In this document: in pieces, positions 16,369 through 23,348 of the stretch
How positions within the stretch are numbered: the first letter of the stretch is position 1
Layout: each line of letters opens with the position of its first letter
Source of the DNA: Nocardiopsis sp. FR4
Lineage (GTDB): Bacteria; Actinomycetota; Actinomycetes; Streptosporangiales; Streptosporangiaceae
Assembly (NCBI RefSeq): GCF_009830945.1
Contig: NZ_VWVV01000017.1
Location: 62,001-126,000, forward strand
Direction: 5' to 3'
Length of the DNA: 64,000 nt
Position numbers and translations under genes: made by a program
The notes under the pieces: generated by a model
Seen by the model: only the letters and a program-made list of their open reading frames with translations
Told to the model about the DNA's origin: nothing
Databases searched by the model: none

Positions 16369-17760
16369 TCAGGAGCGCAGGAACGTGTCCAGCACCCGCA
16401 CGCCGAACCGCAGGCCCTCCACCGGAACCCTCTCGTCCACCCCGTGCAGCAGCTCGGTGTAGTCCAGCCCCTCCGGCTGGGCCAGGGGGGAGAAGCCGTA
16501 GCAGTCGATGCCCAGACGGGAGAAGACCTTGGCGTCGGTGCCCCCGGCCAGGCAGACCGGCACCACGTGGGCGCCCGGGTCGTGCAGCAGCAGGGCCTCG
16601 CGCAGCGCAGCGAAGGCGGGCACGTCCACGGGAGCGGCCACCGGCGGGGAGCGGTGGGCGTACTCCCAGGTCACCCGGTCGCCGGTGAGCGCGTCCAGGG
16701 TGGCGGCGAACTGCGCCTCACCGCCGGGCAGCACCCGGCCGTCCACCCCCGCGGTGGCCTCACCGGGCACCACGTTGACCTTGTACCCCGCCGAGAACAT
16801 CGTGGGGGCGGCGCTGTTGCGGGTGGTGGGCCCGATCAGCGGCGCGGCCGTGCCCAGCCGCGCCACCAGCGCGTCCACCGCCTCGGCGGTCTCGGTGTCC
16901 CCCGGAGTGCGCTCCACCTCCAGGGCGGCCGCGATGGCGTCGATCGACGCGCGGGTGACGGGGGTCAGGTGCAGCGGCCACGCGTGGCCGTCCAGGCGGG
17001 CGACCGCCGCGGCCAGGGCGCCGATGGCGTTGTCCCCCGGCGGGCGCGACCCGTGCCCGGCCCGGCCCCGGGCGCGCAGGGTCAGCCAGGCGCTGCCCCG
17101 CTCGGCCGCGCCCACCGGGTACAGGCGCACGGGTTGGCCGGAACGGGTCCGGGCGTGCACCGTCTCCCCGCCGCCCTCGCCGATCGCGGTGGTGCACCCC
17201 TCGAACAGCCCGGCGTGCTCGCGGACCAGGTAGTCGGCGCCGTAGGCGGCGCTGTCCTCCTCGTCGGCGACGAAGGCCACGACGATGTCGCGGCGGGGGC
17301 GCAGCCCGTGCCGGGCCCAGTGGCGGAGAACGGCGGTGACCATGGCCACGGAGTTCTTCATGTCCACCGCGCCGCGCCCCCACACGGCGGGCTCGCCCGT
17401 GACGGGGCAGTCGGCGATCTCCCCGGAGAAGGGCGGCAGGGTCCAGTCCGCGGCGTCGGCGGGGACCACGTCCAGGTGGCCGTGCACCAGCAGTGCGGGC
17501 GCCGTCGGGTCGGTACCGGGCACCCGCGCGACCACGTTCGCGCGCCGGGGCGCCGGCTCCAGGACCTTCGGGGACAGCCCCGCGTCACCGAGCGCCTCGG
17601 CGACGTACTCGGCGGCGGCGCGCTCGTCGCCCTGCCCGCCCCCGTGGTTGGTGGAGTCGCGTCGGACGAGCTCGCGGGTCAGGTGGACGGCGTCCTCACC
17701 TGCCGCCGCCAGACCGTCGGTTCTCTCGGGAAAGGATGTGGCGGTCACGTGTAACGGCAT
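16369..17760 (-). CDS. M20 family metallopeptidase (dipeptidase/deacylase)
   Basis: Zinc-dependent hydrolase of 463 residues, the usual M20/M25/M40 length. Motifs: LLVHGHLDVVPAD (metal-binding His and Asp), WGRGAVDMKNSVAM, VVAFVADEEDSAAYGADYL (catalytic Glu and metal Glu), the inserted lid/dimerisation domain RGRAGHGSRPPGDNAIGAL, and GGTDAKVFSRLGIDCYGFSP with the C-terminal HGVDERV. It cleaves a dipeptide or an N-acylated amino acid in the cytoplasm. Start ATG 17760 has only a weak site; its third codon is TTA, rare in such genomes, and GTG 17748 would avoid it. It lies between the DppA and LD-carboxypeptidase genes on the same strand. Confidence 0.88.
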   Translation of the reverse strand: MPLHVTATSFPERTDGLAAAGEDAVHLTRELVRRDSTNHGGGQGDERAAAEYVAEALGDAGLSPKVLEPAPRRANVVARVPGTDPTAPALLVHGHLDVVPADAADWTLPPFSGEIADCPVTGEPAVWGRGAVDMKNSVAMVTAVLRHWARHGLRPRRDIVVAFVADEEDSAAYGADYLVREHAGLFEGCTTAIGEGGGETVHARTRSGQPVRLYPVGAAERGSAWLTLRARGRAGHGSRPPGDNAIGALAAAVARLDGHAWPLHLTPVTRASIDAIAAALEVERTPGDTETAEAVDALVARLGTAAPLIGPTTRNSAAPTMFSAGYKVNVVPGEATAGVDGRVLPGGEAQFAATLDALTGDRVTWEYAHRSPPVAAPVDVPAFAALREALLLHDPGAHVVPVCLAGGTDAKVFSRLGIDCYGFSPLAQPEGLDYTELLHGVDERVPVEGLRFGVRVLDTFLRS

Positions 17761-17915
17761 CGCTCTCGGCTGGGGATTCGGGACGCGGGGAGCCCTGGTT
17801 GCCGGGAGGCGCCCCCGGCACAGTTCTACCAGCACCGGGCCCGCCCGCCCGGGTATTCGGCGAGGCCGGACCGCCTCGCGTGCCCCCGCCGAGCGCCCCC
17901 GGCGTGTCGCGGCCC

Positions 17916-18749
17916 TCAGCCGTAGCGCTCCTCCATGGCACTGGAGACCAGGGTGGTGACCGCCTTGAAGCAGCGGATCATCTCGTAGGCGTCCGGGGAG
18001 GTGTACCGCACGCGCCGCACCCCCGTACGGGTCACACCCGGCACGATGGCGGCGGCCTGGGCCAGGTGCGCGGAGTCCATCTCGACCTCCACCGCCCGGG
18101 GAGCGGGCTCGGCCGGGTCCAGGCGCCCGGCCAGCAGCATGGCGGCCCGCGCCTCCTGGCGGATGTCCCGCGCGGTCCGGATCGGCGGATGGCAGCGGGC
18201 CGCGTACCGGCTGACGTGCTCCTTGACCGCGACCGTGCGGGCGAAGGGGGCGTAGGAGGCCGCGTCCTCGCAGGCCCGGTCGTCCCCCGTGACCAGGATG
18301 ACCGGGGTGCCGTACTCGGCGACCACCGCCGCGTTCAGGCGTCCCTCGCTGGCGGGCTCGCCGTCCAGCCACACGCCCGTCACGGCGTTGGGCAGGTAGG
18401 TGTGCGCGAGCACGCCCTCGTCCCCGGCGCCGCAGTGGTAGCCCAGGAACACCACGCCGTCGCAGTCGCCGGACTGCACGCCCTCGACCATGGACAGCTC
18501 CTTGTGCCGCCCCGTGATCATCGTGGCGTCGCCGTTGAGCTCCTCCAGCAGCAGGTTGCGCATGGTCGCGTGCGCCTCGTTGACCAGGACCTCGGTGGCG
18601 CCGCCCTCGAACAGGCCCTCGATCGCGGCGTTGACGTCGCTGGTGAACATGGACCGGCAGCGCTGCCACTGCTCGGTGCCGGGCTCGACGTCGGCGGGCC
18701 AGGTGACGCCGGTGGCGCCCTCCATGTCGGCGGAGATGAGGATCTTCAC
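17916..18749 (-). CDS. M55 family D-aminopeptidase (DppA-like)
   Basis: Zinc D-aminopeptidase releasing D-amino acids from the N-terminus of short peptides, 277 residues. VKILISADMEG begins the protein. With the chosen start, Asp8, Glu10 and His60 (VNEAHATMRN) have exactly the numbers of the DppA metal ligands; His105 (LGYHCGAG) and Glu135 fit the remaining two. GTG 18749 was chosen over GTG 18755 for this reason and because TAGGGT lies 7 nt before it, implying a leaderless mRNA. It is first of three leftward peptide hydrolase genes (M20 peptidase 155 nt on, then LD-carboxypeptidase), suggesting salvage of D-Ala peptides. Confidence 0.88.
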   Translation of the reverse strand: MKILISADMEGATGVTWPADVEPGTEQWQRCRSMFTSDVNAAIEGLFEGGATEVLVNEAHATMRNLLLEELNGDATMITGRHKELSMVEGVQSGDCDGVVFLGYHCGAGDEGVLAHTYLPNAVTGVWLDGEPASEGRLNAAVVAEYGTPVILVTGDDRACEDAASYAPFARTVAVKEHVSRYAARCHPPIRTARDIRQEARAAMLLAGRLDPAEPAPRAVEVEMDSAHLAQAAAIVPGVTRTGVRRVRYTSPDAYEMIRCFKAVTTLVSSAMEERYG

Positions 18750-18756
18750 CCGCACG

Positions 18757-18762
18757 ACCCTA
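18757..18762 (-). promoter_or_regulatory. -10 element of the dppA-like gene (near-leaderless)
   Basis: Minus strand TAGGGT, 7 nt before GTG 18749, giving a leader of about one nucleotide. Supports the downstream GTG as the real start. Confidence 0.5.
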
Positions 18763-18919
18763 CGCCCGCGACCGCCGCCGTTCCACGGTCACCGCCTGGT
18801 GCCCCCGCTTCCCCGGTCCGGTCCTGTGCCTGCTCGTCTCGGCGGTCCGGGCGCGCCGCGGGTACGAGGCCGCCGGGGGAGGGCCCGCCGTCGCACCGGT
18901 CCCGCCTCCGGCCGGACCG

Positions 18920-19771
18920 TCAGGGCAGGGTGAGGATCTCCGCGCCGGTGTCGGTGATGACCAGGGTGTGTTCGAACTGGGCGGTCCAGCTCCGGTCCGC
19001 GGTCACGGCGGTCCAGCCGTCGTCCCACATGTCGTACTCCACGCCGCCGAGCGTGATCATCGGTTCGATCGTGAAGGTCATCCCCGGCTCCATGACGGTG
19101 TCCGCCCGCGGGTCGTCGTAGTGCGGCACCACCAGGCCCGAGTGGAACTCCGGGCCCACGCCGTGGCCGGTGAAGTCACGGACCACGCCGTAGCCGAAGC
19201 GCTTGGCGTAGGACTCGATGACCCGCCCGATGACGTTGATCTGACGGCCCGGACGGCACGCCCGAATGCCCCGCATCGTCGCCTCCCGGGTCCGCTCGAC
19301 CAGCAGGCGGTGCTCCTCGGTGACGTCGCCGGCCAGGAAGGTGGCGTTGGTGTCGCCGTGCACGCCGTCCTTGTAGGCGGTGATGTCGATGTTGACGATG
19401 TCGCCGTCGGAGACCACGGTGTCGTCGGGGATGCCGTGGCAGATGACCTCGTTGAGCGAGGAGCACAGCGACTTGGGGTAGCCCTTGTAGCCCAGCGTGC
19501 TGGGGTAGGCGCCGTGGTCCAGCAGGAACTCGTGGCCGATCCGGTCCAGCTCGTCGGTGGTCACCCCCGGCTCGACGTGCCTGCCGACCTCCTCCAGGGC
19601 CTGGGCCGCGATCCGCCCGGCCACCCGCATCCGCTCGATGGTCTCGGGGGTCTGCACGTCGCCCAGGACCCCCTCCACGGGGTGCTTCCGTCCGACGTAC
19701 TCCGGCCGGACGATGTGGGAGGGAACCGAACGTTGCGGCGAGATTCGCCCAGGAACCAGCGGAGTAGTCAT
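18920..19771 (-). CDS. map: Methionine aminopeptidase, type I
   Basis: Removes the initiator methionine from nascent proteins. The 283-residue protein has all five metal ligands of the family: both Asp in [20 protein letters not shown], His in [13 protein letters not shown], Glu in FTIEPMI and Glu in QFEHTLVIT. The N-terminal extension of about 35 residues ([17 protein letters not shown]) is the linker type found in actinobacterial MetAP. The start is ATG 19771; there is no ribosome site, but TACAAT lies 8 nt upstream, so the mRNA is probably near-leaderless. The long open frame further upstream (to 19933) is not needed. It stands alone, divergent from the small gene at 19915. Confidence 0.95.
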   Translation of the reverse strand: MTTPLVPGRISPQRSVPSHIVRPEYVGRKHPVEGVLGDVQTPETIERMRVAGRIAAQALEEVGRHVEPGVTTDELDRIGHEFLLDHGAYPSTLGYKGYPKSLCSSLNEVICHGIPDDTVVSDGDIVNIDITAYKDGVHGDTNATFLAGDVTEEHRLLVERTREATMRGIRACRPGRQINVIGRVIESYAKRFGYGVVRDFTGHGVGPEFHSGLVVPHYDDPRADTVMEPGMTFTIEPMITLGGVEYDMWDDGWTAVTADRSWTAQFEHTLVITDTGAEILTLP

Positions 19772-19779
19772 GGACACTG

Positions 19780-19785
19780 ATTGTA
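19780..19785 (-). promoter_or_regulatory. -10 element of map (near-leaderless)
   Basis: Minus strand TACAAT, 8 nt before the ATG, predicts a leader of about two nucleotides. Confidence 0.5.
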
Positions 19786-19914
19786 GTTCGTGGGGAGGGG
19801 CACCCGACCTGGGCCGGACCCCGCCCCGGGTGTGAGGAAGCACGCGGCGTGGGTAGGTCGCACGGGACGGTACGCGTCCCATCGCGGGCGGCGTTCGCAA
19901 CGGAGGGAGTGACG

Positions 19915-20109
19915 GTGAGCGAGGACACGCCACGGGACGACAAGTGGTGGTACTGCCTCAAGCACAACCGGGTCGAGCACGGCCCCGGCTGCCCCAACAA
20001 GGTGCGCATGGGCCCCTATCCGGACGAGACCACGGCGGCCAGCGCGCTGGCCATCGCCGAGCGGCGCAACCAGGAGTGGGACGTCTCCGACGAGGAGGAG
20101 GAGATCTGA
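19915..20109 (+). CDS. Small conserved-type actinobacterial protein, function unknown
   Basis: 64-residue soluble protein: [20 protein letters not shown] near the N-terminus, [19 protein letters not shown] in the middle, and an acidic tail (DVSDEEEEI). The layout of two Cys and two His within the first part might bind a metal, and the [18 protein letters not shown] part resembles the end of SPOR-like repeats, where a helix follows GPY; neither is certain. Similar short proteins are common in actinomycetes as far as I recall. GTG 19915 has GGAGGGAG about 5-7 nt upstream, a strong site, whereas the frame upstream lacks one. It precedes the F420:NADPH reductase gene by 63 nt, perhaps on the same transcript. 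Confidence 0.75.
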   Translation: MSEDTPRDDKWWYCLKHNRVEHGPGCPNKVRMGPYPDETTAASALAIAERRNQEWDVSDEEEEI

Positions 20110-20159
20110 CCCGGACGCGCGGCGGCCATGCCGGGCGCACCGGGCGCGGAGGCCTCTGA

Positions 20160-20165
20160 CAGGAT
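20160..20165 (+). promoter_or_regulatory. Possible -10 element of npdG (near-leaderless)
   Basis: CAGGAT, 7 nt before ATG 20173. Its first base departs from the TANNNT pattern, so it is the weakest of the leaderless candidates; AGGA within it could instead be a ribosome site. Confidence 0.3.
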
Positions 20166-20172
20166 CGGGCCC

Positions 20173-20868
20173 ATGACTGAACACACCACACCCGAGGGCA
20201 CGGACGTCTCCGGACTGTCCGTCGCCGTCCTGGGCGGCACCGGCGACCAGGGGCGCGGCCTGGCCCGCCGCCTGTCCCTGGCCGGGCACACCGTGTACCT
20301 GGGTTCGCGCAGCGCCGAGCGGGCCGAGAAGGCCGCCCGCGAACTGGTGGCGGCCGAGGCCGTCGCGGTCGACGTGCGCGGCCTGGACAACGCCGGAGCG
20401 GCCGAGGCGGGCGACGTCGTCATCGTCGCCGTGCCCTGGGACGGCCACCGCGAACTGCTGGAGGGCCTGGCCGGACCGCTGGCGGGCAAGATCGTCGTGG
20501 ACTGCGTCAACCCGCTCGGCTTCGACAAGAGGGGCCCCTTCGCGCTCGACGTGGCCGAGGGCAGCGCCGCCCAGCAGGCCGCCGAGGTGCTCCCCGACAG
20601 CCGGGTCACGGCCGCCTTCCACCACGTGTCCGCGGTCGTGCTGCTGGACCCGGAGGTGGCGGAGGTGGACCTGGACGTCCTGGTGCTGGGCGAGGACCGC
20701 GCGGCCACCGACGTGGTGCGCGCCCTGGCCGAGCGCATCCCCGGAGTACGCGGCGTCTTCGGCGGGCGCCTGCGCAACGCGCACCAGGTCGAGGCCCTGA
20801 CCGCCAACCTCATCGCGGTCAACCGCCGCTACAGGACCCACGCGGGGCTGCGGATCACCGGACTGTAG
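20173..20868 (+). CDS. npdG: NADPH-dependent F420 reductase (F420H2:NADP+ oxidoreductase)
   Basis: Transfers hydride between NADPH and coenzyme F420, supplying F420H2 to enzymes such as LLM-type oxidoreductases. The 231-residue protein has the Rossmann start LSVAVLGGTGDQGRGLARRL, then YLGSRSAERAEKAARE (the Ser/Arg pair reads the NADP phosphate), DVVIVAVPWDGH, DCVNPLGFDKRG, TAAFHHVSAVVLLDP and the C-terminal HQVEALTANLIAVNRRYRTH, all characteristic of the Fno/NpdG family. ATG 20173 was chosen over an upstream open extension. An F420-dependent oxidoreductase gene lies about 2.5 kb downstream (23349-24389). A strong hairpin follows. Confidence 0.92.
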   Translation: MTEHTTPEGTDVSGLSVAVLGGTGDQGRGLARRLSLAGHTVYLGSRSAERAEKAARELVAAEAVAVDVRGLDNAGAAEAGDVVIVAVPWDGHRELLEGLAGPLAGKIVVDCVNPLGFDKRGPFALDVAEGSAAQQAAEVLPDSRVTAAFHHVSAVVLLDPEVAEVDLDVLVLGEDRAATDVVRALAERIPGVRGVFGGRLRNAHQVEALTANLIAVNRRYRTHAGLRITGL

Positions 20869-20874
20869 CCCGCC

Positions 20875-20905
20875 CGGCGCCGGTCGCCACGGGCGACCGG
20901 CGCCG
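20875..20905. terminator. Bidirectional hairpin between npdG and the secreted-protein genes
   Basis: CGGCGCCGGTCGCC (20875-20888) and GGCGACCGGCGCCG (20892-20905) form a perfect 14-bp stem with a 3-nt loop between convergent genes. Confidence 0.8.
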
Positions 20906-20912
20906 CACGCGC

Positions 20913-21512
20913 TCAGCAGTAGACCGCCCGCTCCTCGTCCGTCATGGGCCTCGTGGACTGGGTGACGGTACTGCCCTGGCCGTCCGCGGGCCCCTCGGCG
21001 GTGAAGGGGGCGTACCAGACGTAGTGGCCCCACTGGCGGTCGGGGAAGTGCAGTTCGTAGGTGCCGTGCACGCGCTGCATCCGGGGACCGTAGTACACGC
21101 GGGCCACCTCGCCCGGCTGGGCGGTGACCTGTGTGCGCTGGGTCTGGGTGTGGGAGGAGCTCCACTCGTGACCGTAGGAGATCGCGAAGCTCTGCTTGAA
21201 GACCACACCGAACGTCGCCGTCATGGAGAGGTTCACGCTGTTGGACTCGCCCGTGGTTTTGGACCACTCCACCATGGAGACCTGTTCGTGGTCGGTGCAG
21301 TTGTAGACGGGGGAGCCGACCGGCTCGGAGGTGTTCTGGAAGAACTCCGGGGAGCCGGAGGGGTGGAACTCGCACACGTCGGTGCCCTTCCCGCACCTCT
21401 CCAGCAGCTCCCGGACGGTCGGGGCGCCCCCGTGGTCCGCTGAGGCCGGCGCGGGGGACAGCGCCAGGGCGGCCGCCAGGCCCGCCGCGGCGCCCGTCGC
21501 GAGGAATCTCAT
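20913..21512 (-). CDS. Secreted protein with aerolysin/ETX-like strand pattern, paralogue B
   Basis: 199-residue exported protein. A Sec signal peptide (MRFLATGAAAGLAAALALSP, cleavage after ASA) is followed by VRELLERCGKGTDVCEFHPS, then a serine/threonine-rich part with alternating polar and hydrophobic residues (SNSVNLSMTATFGVVFKQSF, HEWSSSHTQTQRTQV), AQPGEVARVYYGPRMQRVHG and TYELHFPDRQWGHYVWYAPF. The alternation and the PGEVARV turn resemble the membrane-inserting strands of aerolysin-type pore formers (ETX/MTX2), which is inference. It is paralogous along its whole length to the gene just upstream. ATG 21512 has AAAGG 7 nt upstream. It sits 26 nt after its paralogue, so they are probably co-transcribed. 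Confidence 0.8.
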   Translation of the reverse strand: MRFLATGAAAGLAAALALSPAPASADHGGAPTVRELLERCGKGTDVCEFHPSGSPEFFQNTSEPVGSPVYNCTDHEQVSMVEWSKTTGESNSVNLSMTATFGVVFKQSFAISYGHEWSSSHTQTQRTQVTAQPGEVARVYYGPRMQRVHGTYELHFPDRQWGHYVWYAPFTAEGPADGQGSTVTQSTRPMTDEERAVYC

Positions 21513-21538
21513 CGCTCTGCCTTTCCTGTGTCGGCGGA

Positions 21539-22156
21539 TCAGGGGCACGCGGCCCTCTCGGCGTCGGTCATGGGCCGCACGTTCTGTGTGATTGCGTCGT
21601 CGGCCGAGCCGGGCACGGGCCCCTCGGCGGTGAAGGGGGCGTACCAGACGTAGTGGCCCCACCGGCGGTCGGGGAAGTGCAGTTCGTAGGTGCCGTGCAC
21701 GCGCTGCATCCGGGGCCGCCGCTCGACCCACCCCACCTCGCCGGGCCCGGTGTTGACGAAGGTGGTCTGCGCCTCGGTGTGCGAGGTCGTCCAGGTGCGC
21801 TGGTAGGACTGCTCGTAGGACACGGAGAAGGCCTCGCCGAACCCGGCCTCGGTGCTCAGCGTCAATCCCACGCTGTTGCTCTGCGAGGTGGTGTCGGACC
21901 AGGCCACGGCCATGTCCTGGCGGCCCGAGGTGCAGTTGAACACCTCCGAGCCCACGACGCGGCCCGCAGCGGAGAACAGCTCCCGCTCCCCGCCGGGGTG
22001 GAACACGCAGACGTCGGTGGCCACGTTGCACAGTTCCAGGAGTTCGCGCACGGTGGGGGAGTTCTCGTGGTCGGCGTGGGCGGCGGTCGCGGGCCCCGCG
22101 ACCGCGCCCGCCGCGGCGACGGCGGCGGCGCACAGCACGGCGGACGTGCGTTTCAT
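21539..22156 (-). CDS. Secreted protein with aerolysin/ETX-like strand pattern, paralogue A
   Basis: 205-residue exported protein, paralogue of the next gene. The signal peptide ends near ATAAHA; the mature part starts VRELLELCNVATDVCVFHPG, continues with AVAWSDTTSQSNSVGLTLST, EAGFGEAFSVSYEQSYQRTW and TTSHTEAQTTFVNTGPGEVG, and ends with RMQRVHGTYELHFPDRRWGH and YVWYAPFTAEGP. Three cysteines in the N-terminal third are shared with the paralogue, giving possible disulfides. The W-T-SNS-L-S pattern and the GPGEVGW turn look like the beta-hairpin of small aerolysin-like toxins; no enzyme motif is visible. ATG 22156 has GAAGGGAG about 6 nt upstream. Function unknown. Confidence 0.8.
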   Translation of the reverse strand: MKRTSAVLCAAAVAAAGAVAGPATAAHADHENSPTVRELLELCNVATDVCVFHPGGERELFSAAGRVVGSEVFNCTSGRQDMAVAWSDTTSQSNSVGLTLSTEAGFGEAFSVSYEQSYQRTWTTSHTEAQTTFVNTGPGEVGWVERRPRMQRVHGTYELHFPDRRWGHYVWYAPFTAEGPVPGSADDAITQNVRPMTDAERAACP

Positions 22157-22183
22157 GTGCTTCTCCCTTCGAGGGACGGGGCC

Positions 22184-22723
22184 TCAGCCCAGGGTGGTGG
22201 AGACGGTGCGGTCGTTCATGTGGTCGCCCACGTAGGGGGTGTTCTCGCGGTAGGGGCCGTCACGGTCACCGGTGCCGTCCGGGCCGGAGTGCAGCCACAG
22301 CGCGCAGGTGGCCCAGGGCTGGGCCGCGCTGATCGTGTTCCGCCACTCCGGCGGGAAGGTGAACCAGAAGTCGGTGCCGTCCCCTCCGCGGCACAGGCCG
22401 TCGCCGTAGAGGGTGAAGGTCGCGCCGCCGTAGTTCTCGTGTTCGAAGTAGGTGCCGATGATGACGTCGGCGCGTGCGGCCAGGAGGGAGGCGGGGCCTC
22501 CGTCGAGGGAGCGGCGCTGCTGCTCCAGGGTCCGGCCGGTCTCCTCCTCGGCCTCCGCGATCGCCTCCTCGAAGGTGGCGAAGCACGCCTGGGCGCCGGT
22601 GTCGATGTCGGCGACGCAGTGCTGCGCGGTCTCGGCCCGGGCCGGGCTGGTGAGGGCGGCGACGGCCATCACACTGACGGCCGTGACGGTCGCTGAGCAT
22701 AGCGGTCTACGGACTGGGGGCAT
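22184..22723 (-). CDS. Secreted beta/gamma-crystallin-like protein
   Basis: 179-residue exported protein. Signal peptide: basic start MPPVRRPLC, hydrophobic core, cleavage after SPARA. The mature N-terminal part is helical and acidic (ATFEEAIAEAEEETGRTLEQ); the C-terminal part has FEHENYGGATFTLYGDGLC, PEWRNTISAAQPWATCALWL and NDRTVSTTLG, which is how beta/gamma-crystallin-fold secreted proteins and the SMPI-type peptidase inhibitors read. A protease-inhibitor or wall-associated role is possible but not shown. ATG 22723 was chosen because GGAG lies 9 nt upstream; ATG 22753 has no site and would spoil the signal peptide. It is first of three secreted-protein genes transcribed leftward. Confidence 0.8.
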   Translation of the reverse strand: MPPVRRPLCSATVTAVSVMAVAALTSPARAETAQHCVADIDTGAQACFATFEEAIAEAEEETGRTLEQQRRSLDGGPASLLAARADVIIGTYFEHENYGGATFTLYGDGLCRGGDGTDFWFTFPPEWRNTISAAQPWATCALWLHSGPDGTGDRDGPYRENTPYVGDHMNDRTVSTTLG

Positions 22724-23307
22724 GGGGATGCTCCGTGTCGTTCGCTGCGGCATATGACTTAACGCAGGTTAACCGAACTTTCAGCTCCCATACGGCTACT
22801 TTGGGTGATGAAGTTGTATGCGGTGGTGCTTCTCCCGAAAAAGAAATTTTCCTTCCTTCGTGGCGGATGTTGGCGTCAGTTCCCTTTCCCGTGGTCCGGT
22901 GATCGGTTGTTTGGCGCCGGGGTGCGGCGACGGCGCGGGGACGGCGGCTGTGAACTGCGGTTCGTGCGGTGTGCGGCGGCGCCCCCGCGCGCGGCGGGTG
23001 TTCCCGTGGTGTCCTCTCGGGCGATTCTTCGCTGTGACCCGCGTCACTGGCGCGCGTGCGCTCCCCGCCAGCCTCGGGGATAATTATCACTCTGGGTAAC
23101 CATCGTGGGGTGGTCCTGTGGGAAACACATTCAGGTCGCGCGCGCCTCGGGTGGCTCGGAGGATGTTTCTGCCTGGTACTCCGTATCCGGATGGTGCTCC
23201 GTCTGGCCTGGGACGCGTCCTTCTGCACGTGTGTTGGCGTGGATACACGTGTGTGTCCGCGTGCTTTTCCGTCACGCTTCGAATCCGGGAGCATCCTGGA
23301 AAGGCGA
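22724..23307. other. Large non-coding interval upstream of the secreted-protein genes
   Basis: Nearly 600 nt without a convincing gene; frames that are open lack third-position G/C bias. It contains the 8-bp palindrome GGTTAACC (22767-22774), a purine-rich stretch AAAAAGAAATTTTCC near 22840, a Crp-like site (23033-23048), the 10-bp palindrome GATAATTATC (23079-23088), and two copies of ACACGTGTGT-like sequence near 23227-23255. It must hold the promoter of the leftward secreted-protein genes, and it could hold a rightward non-coding RNA starting near 23090. Confidence 0.5.
23033..23048. promoter_or_regulatory. Crp/GlxR-like binding site
   Basis: TGTGACCCGCGTCACT matches TGTGA-N6-TCACA at nine of ten defined positions. 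It lies about 310 nt before the crystallin-like gene start on the leftward side, and about 40 nt before the GATAATTATC block on the rightward side, so which transcript it serves is unclear. Confidence 0.45.
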
Positions 23308-23337
23308 GGGCCCCGCGCCCTCGCGGACGCGGGGCCC
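23308..23337 (-). terminator. Hairpin after the LLM oxidoreductase gene
   Basis: GGGCCCCGCG (23308-23317) and CGCGGGGCCC (23328-23337), a perfect 10-bp stem with a 10-nt loop, 12 nt beyond the stop codon. Confidence 0.7.
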
Positions 23338-23348
23338 GGCCCGGTGGC

